Assembly: GCF_037975245.1 (NCBI RefSeq)
Contig: NC_092570.1
Location: 18,861,418-18,925,417 of the forward strand
Reading direction: 5' to 3'
DNA from: Apostichopus japonicus
Taxonomy: Eukaryota > Echinodermata > Holothuroidea > Aspidochirotida > Stichopodidae
Length of the DNA stretch: 64,000 nucleotides
Under the pieces are notes generated by a model. It had not been told where the DNA came from. It was given only the letters and a program-made list of their open reading frames with translations, and did no database searches. The translations under genes and the position numbers were made by a program. Within the stretch, counting starts at the first letter, position 1. Each line of letters opens with the position of its first letter. Below are positions 48,701-56,600 of the stretch, piece after piece.

Positions 48701-50828
48701 ATAATTAAATTATGACAAATTCTTTTCCATCAGAAACTGATTGGGTAAGCCAAATTATAAGCTCATATTTCACTAAGTGTTAAATGCATGTATTCTCACA
48801 TTCCCAATCCTTTTCTTTGACAGAATATTCAGTCAATAAAATGTATCGTAAAGAAGAGTGACGTCAGAGCTAAAAGTACACCTGATTGTATTTAATCATT
48901 CAGTCACGTTTTCAGGGTAACAACAACTCTGACATCAAATATGCATGAATCTTGTTCACTTCTCGCATTAATGGAAAAGCAACCGTCATCATCTTTTGTT
49001 TAAATGATATATTTGTGATGAAAAACTGTCAAACATCTAAATAAAATATGCTCTGTTTTGGAGTTTTTAGAAAGTCATGTCTAGTGGCCGTTTTGTCTAG
49101 AAGTGATGTTATATTACCACTAGGATGTGAAACCTTTCATGGTGAGCACCCAGCCTGCATGAAATTCACTGCTCTAAAAATTATTGGGGAAGGAGGGGGG
49201 GATGTTGAGGGAGGGAGGCATGCCCCCTCCTCGGTTCCCTCTCTCCTCCTGTGTCAGGGGCCCAAACATAGCGTTCCTTTAAAAGTGGGACTTCTGTATT
49301 CAGAAATGAGCCATATATTTTATGTGACAGTTGCTGATTTTACTCTTTTCCTGTGTAGGCTTTGTCTTGGTGCCCATGGCAGACACATTTACTAGCTAGT
49401 GGAGGTGGTACAGCAGATAGGATGCTGAGATTCTGGGCAGCAAACACTGGTACCTGTTTGAAAACAGTGGACACTGGATCTCAGGTTAGGTTAAAAGTTT
49501 ATCAATATCCCTCCCCCCCCCCCCCCATGTGCTAGACTGTCAGATAATGTTCACTCATTTTTAAACTCTAACAAGCATTTCTTAGTTTTGTCACGGAAAA
49601 GTCTCAAAATTTTCACAAACAGTGCCAAACAACCCAATACCGCAGACTTTCGTAGCCATGAGGAAGACTGAAGCTTAAGAATTACATGATACAGAGGAAT
49701 AAATTAGCACATTAGTCTAATATTTTCCATAGCTGATTCTGTCGTCGAGATAAAAGTCTCTCAAACAATTGAATTAGTTTTAAGCTGATATCATCATTTC
49801 ACATTTAAAGGAAATCAAAGATGCAGCTATTGCTGACATAATCCATTTATGACATCACAGATTATTCCGTTCCACTTCAATGAGCAGTTGTTGTGCAAAT
49901 GTTGTAATTTGAAGATAAAAGGTGACAGTTCTTTAAATTTATCTGAATTTTTGAGACAGAAATTCGGCATTGAGTTTTGATCTTTGTTGTTTTCAGGTGA
50001 GTAGTATTCTCTGGTCCAAAGAACGCAAGGAGCTCATCTCGGGTCATGGCTTCTCTCAGAACCAGCTGACCATATGGAAGTACCCGACTATGGACAGAAT
50101 AGCTAATCTCAAAGGTGAGGGATGATCTGGATGATCTGATCTTGGGGTACATCTGGAAAACTTACTAGAAACATTTGGTTTCGATTAAACCTTGCCAATC
50201 CCTTAGGTCTTTAAATCAAATATGAAGTAAAGCTGCATGTTGACAAGGTGTTGAAAGGAACCATGGAGAATGTAGAAGACCAGACAGCCAGTTTTGGCTT
50301 AAGTGATCCCTTGCTCACATTTGATACTGAGAACAGTAAACAGTAACACTTCAAACAAGATTCTCTTCTGTGTTGACCACTTACTGACGTCAAAGCGGCG
50401 GGGATGGGTTGGGGGGCTGGTGGTGGGTTTGCAGATGTTAATAGTACATGGATCAGTTCTGTTCCTGAGGTTAACAAAGGCATTAGATATATTTCCACTT
50501 CACATTTCATGTTCAGGATCTTGTTTTGCTCTCTGAAGAAAATATATGTTACTTGTCATCCTAGGTACCTTGTCACTTTCATTTCTGTGTGATTTACTTG
50601 TTGGTTGCTGAAGTAACTTTCAATCTTTTTATTTCTAAAACAGGTCATACCGATCGCGTCCTGACCATGTGTCTCTCCCCAGACGGGCAGACGGTGGTGT
50701 CCGCAGCAGGTGACGAGACCCTACGATTCTGGAGTTGCTTCAGTCATGACTCAAAGAAGAAGAGTACAAAGGTGTCTTCATCCGGTGAAACCAAAAATAG
50801 GTCGTTGTTTGCCAGTACTATAAGATAA
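30639..50828 (+). CDS. cdc20: Cdc20, activator of the anaphase-promoting complex (10 exons, 529 aa)
   Basis: Join of 30639..30753, 38929..39127, 41955..42154, 42813..42941, 44904..45100, 45885..45979, 47842..48067, 49359..49484, 49997..50114 and 50644..50828: 1590 nt with every junction in phase. Cdc20 recruits substrates such as securin and cyclin B to the APC/C at anaphase onset and is the target of the spindle checkpoint. Visible parts: N-terminus [10 protein letters not shown]; basic Thr-Pro repeats ([12 protein letters not shown]) where Cdk1/Bub1 sites lie in human; C-box DRFIPNR (104-110); MAD2-binding motif [10 protein letters not shown] (158-167); a seven-bladed WD40 propeller from about 216 to 500; and the C-terminal Ile-Arg tail (STIR). 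The KEN position reads DEN (127-129) and the CRY position RRH (194-196). Human Cdc20 is 499 aa. [12 protein letters not shown] and NRNKVLYS favour Cdc20 over its paralogue Cdh1/Fzr1. Confidence 0.97.
33681..34656. repeat. 488-bp tandem duplication
   Basis: Two diverged copies begin AACAATGCT at 33681 and 34169. Shared words include AAATGTGCTTATCAGGCAGC and GATGGCAGTTTTCTTTTT, in the same order. No coding content. Confidence 0.9.
34803..35390. repeat. second tandem duplication block (~260-bp period)
   Basis: GATGTTGTCACAAGATCAGC with its TGATATATGAA continuation occurs in both copies (about 34880 and 35140), preceded each time by a GGACGGAGTGAAAGAC word and followed by a diverged CAAGGT...AGTACTGAA stretch. 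Copies are about 34803-35045 and 35062-35390. Confidence 0.8.
35917..36397. repeat. inverted-repeat pair, possible MITE
   Basis: GTTTTGACATCCAACAT near 35917 and its reverse complement near 36381 enclose about 450 bp. No clear target duplication. The right arm overlaps the last exon of the candidate nested gene. Confidence 0.4.
36393..36439 (-). CDS. candidate nested gene, exon 4 (stop)
   Basis: Follows a strong pyrimidine tract and CTCAG. Encodes [14 protein letters not shown] and a stop. Short, so low information. Confidence 0.3.
36393..38243 (-). CDS. candidate small gene nested in cdc20 intron 1, antisense (118 aa)
   Basis: Tentative join of complement 38201..38243, 36860..36975, 36575..36725 and 36393..36439 (357 nt, stop TGA). 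Not recognised. Exon 1 starts [14 protein letters not shown] after an in-frame stop and ends at a consensus donor GTAAGT. Exon 2 follows a long T-rich tract and has [13 protein letters not shown]. Exon 3 has [17 protein letters not shown] then LCHAHY. Exon 4 follows a textbook acceptor (TTTTTCTCATTCTCAG). Cys/His spacing suggests a zinc-binding module. All junction phases agree (1, 0, 1), but the donors of exons 2 (GTTATA) and 3 (GTATTC) are weak, and phase agreement was used in choosing the joins. It could instead be a decayed transposon-derived domain. Expression evidence is needed. Confidence 0.35.
36575..36725 (-). CDS. candidate nested gene, exon 3
   Basis: Encodes [37 protein letters not shown] and [10 protein letters not shown]. 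Open across 50 codons with a protein-like composition. The acceptor CGTCAG lacks a good pyrimidine tract. Confidence 0.35.
36860..36975 (-). CDS. candidate nested gene, exon 2
   Basis: Encodes [16 protein letters not shown] then [15 protein letters not shown]. The acceptor AAAG is the first AG after a T-rich tract. The donor GTTATA is weak. Confidence 0.35.
38201..38243 (-). CDS. candidate nested gene, exon 1
   Basis: ATG at complement 38243..38241 opens [14 protein letters not shown]. An in-frame TAG lies three codons upstream. The donor is a consensus GTAG|GTAAGT. Confidence 0.4.
38380..38500. promoter_or_regulatory. promoter-like, CpG-containing region with ETS motif
   Basis: Contains CACTTCCGG (38431-38439), the reverse of the CCGGAAGTG ETS consensus, an E2F-like TTTCCGCGCC (38408-38417) and several CpGs in otherwise AT-rich intron. 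It lies 140 bp 5' of the candidate nested gene and 430 bp before cdc20 exon 2, so it could drive either. Confidence 0.4.
38929..39127 (+). CDS. cdc20: cdc20 exon 2 (Thr-Pro-rich region, start of C-box)
   Basis: Acceptor TGCTTACAG, donor GTGAGA. Residues 39-104 include the basic TPKKTPKK stretch and end GDR, opening the C-box that exon 3 completes. Confidence 0.95.
39128..41954. other. cdc20 intron 2
   Basis: 2.8 kb. Contains an AT-rich array of ACTAATATATAAATAT-type repeats at about 40360-40500 and C/G runs (39919-39931, 41200). No exon seen; the frame on the minus strand over exon 2 is a shadow. Confidence 0.8.
41955..42154 (+). CDS. cdc20: cdc20 exon 3 (C-box, MAD2-interacting motif)
   Basis: Preceded by a strong T-run acceptor (TTTTTTTTCACAG). 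Encodes [16 protein letters not shown], the acidic [14 protein letters not shown] and [10 protein letters not shown]. The donor is GTAAAA. Confidence 0.96.
42155..42812. other. cdc20 intron 3 with purine-rich tract
   Basis: The plus strand is strongly purine-rich from about 42220 to 42420, with many GGGG and GGAGG tracts, capable of triplex or G-quadruplex structure. No exon seen. Confidence 0.8.
42813..42941 (+). CDS. cdc20: cdc20 exon 4
   Basis: Encodes [13 protein letters not shown], the RRHIP segment (CRYIP in human) and [14 protein letters not shown] leading into the propeller. The donor T|GTAAGT is followed 6 bp inside the intron by a MITE end, and both are copied 144 bp further on. 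Confidence 0.96.
42939..43454 (+). mobile_element. TTAA MITE in cdc20 intron 4 with partial tandem duplication
   Basis: A complete 360-bp element lies at 43095-43454 between TTAA (43091-43094) and TTAA (43455-43458), with 17-bp perfect terminal repeats AGGCATTGAAGACTCGC and its reverse. Just upstream, 42939-43082 repeats the first ~134 bp of the element together with the ten bases preceding it, including the TTCTGTAAGTT splice-donor junction, at a 144-bp period. The first copy has TTGA in place of TTAA. The copy at 9422-9777 shows this is a dispersed family. No transposase. TTAA targets point to piggyBac or Kolobok. Confidence 0.92.
43858..44482. repeat. four-copy ~163-bp tandem array in cdc20 intron 4
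   Basis: Copies start ATCTAGCACAGACA at 43858, 44021, 44181 and 44346. Each contains AAGATT(C/A)AG(G/T)ACTCAT, AAGGGGGATT-type and ACTACAAGTCTGTTACTATG words. The last copy is the most diverged. The several short open frames here follow the repeat. Confidence 0.92.
44904..45100 (+). CDS. cdc20: cdc20 exon 5 (WD40 blade 1)
   Basis: Acceptor TCTCTTGGTAG. Encodes [20 protein letters not shown] and [15 protein letters not shown], closely matching the vertebrate DWSSGNVLAVALD segment. Phase 0 end. Confidence 0.97.
45101..45884. other. cdc20 intron 5
   Basis: Contains a G-run (about 45228-45253) and, at about 45580-45640, a piece matching in reverse orientation the end of the 40-bp-TIR MITE (CACCTGTCTCCTCACAACCT). 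Confidence 0.7.
45885..45979 (+). CDS. cdc20: cdc20 exon 6 (WD40)
   Basis: Encodes [20 protein letters not shown] and [11 protein letters not shown]. Acceptor TCGATCAG, donor GTGAGA. Confidence 0.96.
45980..47841. other. cdc20 intron 6
   Basis: 1.9 kb of AT-rich sequence. The 3' end has a T/C-rich tract (47795-47820) serving the exon 7 acceptor. Nothing else identified. Confidence 0.75.
47842..48067 (+). CDS. cdc20: cdc20 exon 7 (WD40)
   Basis: A long pyrimidine tract and acceptor TTCTTTTAG precede it. Encodes [19 protein letters not shown], a Cdc20 hallmark, then [20 protein letters not shown]. Donor GTAAGG. Confidence 0.97.
48068..49358. other. cdc20 intron 7
   Basis: 1.3 kb. C-run at 48103-48112. 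The plus-strand frame around 49048-49395 crosses into exon 8 but is a different frame and not coding. Confidence 0.75.
49359..49484 (+). CDS. cdc20: cdc20 exon 8 (WD40)
   Basis: Encodes [20 protein letters not shown], the conserved WCPWQ motif. Acceptor CTGTGTAG, donor GTTAGG. Confidence 0.97.
49485..50643. other. cdc20 introns 8 and 9 (around exon 9)
   Basis: Intron 8 (49485-49996) has a C-run at about 49512-49527. Intron 9 (50115-50643) has a G-rich patch near 50400-50430. No other feature seen. Confidence 0.7.
49997..50114 (+). CDS. cdc20: cdc20 exon 9 (WD40)
   Basis: Encodes [20 protein letters not shown] and [12 protein letters not shown], near-identical to the vertebrate HGFAQNQLVIWKYPTM. 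Acceptor TTTTCAG, donor GTGAGG. Confidence 0.97.
50644..50828 (+). CDS. cdc20: cdc20 exon 10 (last blade, IR tail)
   Basis: Encodes [33 protein letters not shown], a Lys/Ser linker and the C-terminal STIR. The Ile-Arg end docks on APC3/Cdc27 in this family. Stop TAA at 50826-50828. Confidence 0.97.
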
Positions 50829-51059
50829 CCTGACTTTCGGGGGGAAATTAATTCTGTCTATCACCAATGTTTCTGATTTGACTTGGAAATATACCACAAA
50901 CCATGGAAGAAGATGATTTAATCTTTGTTGGGTCACCAGTTCCATCTGCTGACAAATCCGTGACTTATAAATGATCTGAAGTCTGTACCACATTAAATTT
51001 ACTGATCTGTTTGTTACCTCTGAGGACAAAGTTTCAAATATGGCTAGAATGCAGTAACC

Positions 51060-51325
51060 TCTATATTGCCAGGTACCTATATGTATCTATATTGCCAGGT
51101 ACCTATATGTATCTATATTGCCATGTATCTATATGTATCTATATTGCCATGTACCTATATGTATCTATATTGCCAGGTACCTATATGTATCTATATTGCC
51201 AGGTACCTATATGTATCTATATTGCCGGGTACCTATGTGTATCTATATTGCCGGGTACCTATGTGTATCTATATTGCCGGGTACCTATGTGTATCTATAT
51301 TGCCAGGTACCTATATGTATCTATG
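51060..51325. repeat. 26-bp minisatellite, ~10 copies, in probable cdc20 3' UTR
   Basis: Ten units of CTATATTGCC-(A/G)(G/T)GTA-CCTATRTGTAT type, 231 bp after the cdc20 stop. Units fall into ordered variant blocks: AGGTACC, then ATGTAT/ATGTACC, AGGTACC again, then GGGTACC, then AGGTACC. The Tyr/Ile-rich frames across it are artefacts of a unit that happens to lack stops. Confidence 0.95.
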
Positions 51326-52165
51326 TTAAAACTCTTTCACAAACTTGAAATGATACTGACCAGACGGTTGTGTATTTACGTAAGGCAACGAGCAAACCAT
51401 TTGGCTTGCCAAACATGTCTCTCTTCCTGGTTTGCCTCCTGTCTGGTGCAATCAAATTACTCACAAGCTTGACAGTAAGTGGCATTCTCCAAGTGGGAAT
51501 TTGACATAAATCTCATTGAACTTTAGAAAGCATTAGAGGTACCCATCATCTCCATTAGTGGAGTTTCTAATCTCTACCATCCAAAGTAAACGATGCGATG
51601 ATTAATCTCAATGACTATCTGAAGCACTACGCAATGTGCTGTATAAAAGCTTTAGCTTTTCGTTAACAAAAATGTTCATTCTTTTGAAGTTTGTCATTGT
51701 GTTTCTATAAAATGCAGTTGAGAATGTTGCACCAAAATGCACCTTATTTGTGACAGTGTATGGAAATCGTTTAAGAGTTGTGTAAACTTTTGTAAACCTT
51801 GTTAAGTTTTGTACAAATTGTGTAATGTGCAATATGAACAGAAATATGTGGATTTTGCACATTATATACAATTTTGCTGTTATTGTGAAAGAGGCTAAAA
51901 TATTTTCCGTCCTTAGATATGTGTGAATACATTCCAATTATATTTTCAATTATCAATATTCCATGAAGGGTCGATCTGACCAAAGAAACTCGTCCGCACA
52001 CCAAATGTTTTTTGCACATTTTCATGTTTTTTTTGTCTGTGCACATTTTCATGTTTTTGTCATTTTGTTTTCTTGAGTTTAATTTTCTGTTCAATGTGTC
52101 CACCAAGTGTATTAACAGTATATCAATATTATTAAAGTACTCACTTCCAAGTTGTTTTCAATATA

Positions 52166-52193
52166 TTTTTATAGAGAGAGAATTCAAAATAAA
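52166..52193 (+). terminator. cdc20: candidate cdc20 poly(A) signal with CPE-like element
   Basis: AATAAA at 52188-52193 is preceded 15 nt upstream by TTTTTAT (52166-52172), the cytoplasmic polyadenylation element consensus. This would give a 3' UTR of about 1.4 kb. No closer AATAAA was seen after the stop. Confidence 0.4.
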
Positions 52194-53597
52194 AGGTACA
52201 ATCACAAGTATATAAATGGTTTCACATGGTTTATTAATTTTGGTATTTATAAACTTCATCGTACGATAGAGATCTGTCACAGAAAGAGGGAGAGTCGTGG
52301 GATGGGGAGGGGGGGGGGGGTGGGGAGATCTTTTGTGTTGAGTTAACTACTGTCATACAAACAATTGTGCCCCGACACAAACACCCATTCACAGAATTTA
52401 TGGTTAAGCTGCTTTCTAGTACAGAACTTATGGTCAATGAATGAGACAGCTGTGCAAACTACTTTTACCCACAAATACCGGTAACTTCCATTTATTTTCC
52501 AACAGTTTTTTCCGGTCACCCTAGAAAGGGTCATGACCAATGTTAGTGCTATGATATTCAGTGGGGGGGGGGGGAATTCCCCAGTCAATTTGTTTTTGGG
52601 GATTTTCAAGAGTTTTTTTTTGGGGGGGGTGGGGGTTTCATGTTAGTAGTTAGATGAACGTACATATGCCCGTACCAAGATTAAGCCCACATATAGTATA
52701 CATACAGGGCAGTACACATGGTCGACCATTGCGAACAATACACATTGTGCAGTGCCACACCCAAAAACGCCAGTTTTCTTTTTGGAAATATTTGACCAAT
52801 CACACTGCTCCTTACAAAAATCAACAAAACCTTAAAATATCCGGCTTGTTATTGGCAAGTTTTGTAACTAGGTAATGGTACAAGTTGCAGAAATTACCAG
52901 GAATTGTTACGGTAAATTCCCCCCAGTAGAAAATATTTTAGCGGGACCCTCTACATAAACTGCGAGAATCCTGCGTACTAATGCCAACACTGGTCACGAC
53001 CCCTACCTTGTAAACCAGGGATATAACAGATGTTGTCTGTTAACTTCAACTCAACATTCCCCTTCAAACTTATTTGTCAGAAGCAAATGCTGTGAAGAAT
53101 CCCTTTATGAACCCAACCTTATCTCCATTAAAACCAGGATTTAAAATCAAACTGACTATGAGAGCTGTCAGGCTAATTACACTCAGCGTGGCATCCCACA
53201 CAGTGATTCTCTTTATAACTAGTCACTTTGTTTCGTCTCGATTCCTAAATAAACATGTGCTGTCTATTTCCTTAAAGCAAAAGCTTTTGCAGAAATTTTC
53301 CCTCAACAGTTTGCTGGCAGGCGAATACTCCATACATTACGAGTATCATATATATATATGTATATGACTATTCAGAAAGTTGCAGCTAGCCAAACTTCTA
53401 ACTCCACAAACTATGAGCTGTGGACGAGAGCCGAAGTTCGTCAGCTATCCAAACAGAGATTCAATGTGCGACATTAATGAGTGTCGTTAACAAGCCGAGA
53501 CGTTAGAGCCGAGACGTTAACCAGCCGCGAGACGTTAGCGCCGGGGTGAGATCGTTCACGCTGTACAAATCTGCTGAATTGAGGGGTAGCACTGACC

Positions 53598-53669
53598 TCA
53601 AAAGAATAGTCCTCTCTTCCTGAGTCCCATTCCCTGTCTATCGTACAGGACATTGAATTTATTCACAAA
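53598..53669 (-). CDS. COPS6: COPS6 exon 8 (stop)
   Basis: Encodes [18 protein letters not shown] and RGLFF, then TGA at 53600-53598. Acceptor TTTCATCCTCAG. Confidence 0.97.
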   Translation of the reverse strand, partial: FVNKFNVLYDRQGMGLRKRGLFF

Positions 53670-56600
53670 CTGAGGATGAAAACAGAAACCAAAAAATTCA
53701 ACTTTCAGGGTAGCAGAATTATTTTTTAAATATACAATACGATGATTCCTGTGAACAAAAAACAATCTGAGCTGTACATCTTTGCCCATATTGCACCGCA
53801 CTCCGCAATGCGATACCTGATGAATAATTAACTGACTAATTTTCAGCATACGTGTCCTAATTTGCAGAAGAACCTTTCTTAGAAAGTGATACACCACGTT
53901 TAAGTGTAGCTGCTACTAGTCACTCGCTCATACACGGTAATCAATCATGCACATAGAGGCAGAAAGTGTGTGTGAAGTGTACTTCTGTAAAATACGACAT
54001 ACAAGGCACATCGTCGAGATTTTTTATGACAGTACCATAAACTGTCAAACTGACAAGTACCATAAACATGACTTGCCTGATTTATGGTATCGCAGCCTTT
54101 TGTAATTGCACCGAGGTAAGCCATCAAAGCAACATCGCTGCATTGCTGTTAAAAACAAGAGCAAAAAGATGAAGAATTACATTGTTAGCTTGTTTCCACC
54201 AAATATTCAATCTTACAAGTTTCCGTTTATTAGGTTTTCTCATCCTGAGTGGAGACAGAAATCAGAAAGCTTAATTGAGTAAATTAAAATCTCTCGTCAC
54301 TCAACTCCAGTAACTCCCCTCAAAACAGGTTGTTGTACTGAAGGGCTCCCCCTACCCCCTCCCCCACCCCCATTTTCCTTTATGATGATATTTCACTGCA
54401 TTCAAAAGAATTAAGTACTCAGAGTTTTTAAACCTAATGCTGTGGAAAACCAACAAAATTGTGAAAGTTTTCTACTCAGTTGAGATGGACAGCTTGTTTG
54501 GGCTTTCGTATAATTAACGACCCTGTCAAGTGAGTACTGAACAGAACTGATCGGGCACATTCTGCGTGGCACCCCCGCAAAGAGTTAAAGCAGATTGCAA
54601 CTACTTAAATTGGGCTAGATAGCATGGCAGTACACAAGACTTGCATTTGCGATGTACTCGGTATTCAAGAGAGAGTTTTCTGTTGCAAAATATAAATCTA
54701 TTGTTGAGCAATTTCTAGGAGTATAATTATCACAATGTAGGTATTGCCTTAGAGGCAATTTATATATAAGTTTAACCACTTGCAATTATTTTCTGATACC
54801 CAAAAATAGCACACAATTTTCAATAATATTACAAACTACAAATGAATATGGAGCACTGAAGCGATAGATATAACAGCTGTAATGATGGGACTATCTTCAA
54901 AGACACCATTCCATAGATAAATGTTACAACCATGGTGGCTTTTTTACTCACATCGTAGAAGCTGATATCAAACTGTTCAGAGTTGAGGACTGGTAACCTC
55001 TGGCTGAGGCTACAGGCTTCTCTGAGGATGGGATGATCTCTGGGAACTTCACCTGCCTGTACAGCCTTCACATAATCCAAAACTAATTTCACTCTACTGT
55101 GTAACATTTTAATAGCATTATGTTGAGCTACCAAATGTTCTGCCACTGTAACATTGAAAAAAAGAAATATCAAAAAATGAAGAAAACAGCAAAATTATGG
55201 TTATGAATGCTTTCACAAATTTCATGATGGAATCTATTACGTCACACACAACATTGGAAGAGAGCAATGATGTATTTGGCTACAATGGGATACGAAACGG
55301 GGCCCTCGGGTTTACGAGTCCAGCGCTCTCTAACTGAGTTATCCAGCCCTTAGTTGGGAGGTCATCCCTATAGCCATTTCTTTGCTGGGGTTGGGGGAGG
55401 GGGGAGGGGAGACCAGTCAGAAGCCACAGTACCTTGCATACCGAGTAACCAGGATTATGTTAAATTTGATACGACCACGAAAGTGGCAGGTAATGGATGC
55501 TTTTTCCATTGTTTCACAATTCCCAGTCAGTGGTCAGTTGTTCATTTACTTATAGAGCTAAATAATGATGATGTCGACTATCCACCTAACACAGTCACTT
55601 CAATAGTTTTTAGTCATGAAAGGATGAGAATGATCTATCACAAAATTTACTATGCAGGATTAAAATCCTGCATTTCCACTTTGCATTGCCTTTCTCTTGT
55701 TGTTTTTTTGGTACAAACCATAAAAGTGTTTCCTTCTGACTCAGAATGTCACAATAGGCATAAAAATAAACTCTAATCATTGTACAAGGACAATATATCA
55801 ATCTTTCCATATTCTGCCAAGAACCACAATATCTTGGAAGATATGAGAGCAAATTCGATAGAATGTAACCAGTTTATGAAAATATTTGGAGCTCCTTAAA
55901 AAGATCTGTTGGTATTTAATTATTTAACAAACCTGTAATGCTCTTTGGATAAAATTCACTCATTTTTTAACTTACAGTAATATACATTGTTCTGAACAAA
56001 CAACAGAAAACTTGATTGTTTAACAAGATTCTGTCCATCCTCTTCGCTCATTTGTAACTTCCTCCCTAACCCCCCTTTTTCTACCCCCATTCACTCCTAA
56101 TCCCCCCTTTCATTCCTCCATCATCTCCTAGGCTGTTTCATCTCCATTATTTGGTCTATTTTTACTCTACTCCATTGTTTGTTTAGTTGTCTGCCCATCT
56201 CTATAGTTTAAATATGTCCTTAATCTGTTTTCGTACAGTTTGCTTTTAGTTGAAGAAAATCCGGATAGGATTGAAACATCAGGCTCTCTAACTTATACTT
56301 TTACCTACACAGGCCTTTTGCAGTAGATAAGCAGTTTGCTAACATTTATTTCCTTCTCTCATTTAACAACATTAATATATACAAGTTAGATATTTTCATA
56401 CCAATAGAGCTCAACTTACAATTTTTCTAATAATTTGTAGTGGAAATGCTGTAACTTGAACATCTAATATTTGTGTTTAAAGGTGTAATTCCAAACGTTT
56501 AGCTGAAATTAAATGAATGTGTCTGGCAACAGCAGAGTATTAAGTGACATCACCCCAAATATCTTTGCTTTTGCTCTCCATGTAAAAATTGCCCAAAAAT

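Larger units (their letters stand above)
50829..53597. other. cdc20 / COPS6 convergent 3' region
   Basis: Tail-to-tail interval of 2.8 kb holding the cdc20 3' UTR with minisatellite, a candidate plus-strand poly(A) signal at 52188-52193, G-runs at 52306-52321, 52562-52573 and 52621-52635, and near 53490-53545 three imperfect copies of GCCGAGACGTTA. A minus-strand TTTATT near 52493 could be the COPS6 poly(A) signal. No gene seen. Confidence 0.6.

Noticed and set aside
49048-49395. 115-codon plus-strand frame running into cdc20 exon 8
   Set aside because: Different frame from the WD40 coding sequence; composition is intronic.
51011-51472. 153-codon Tyr/Ile-rich frame
   Set aside because: Translation of the 26-bp minisatellite; three overlapping frames look alike.
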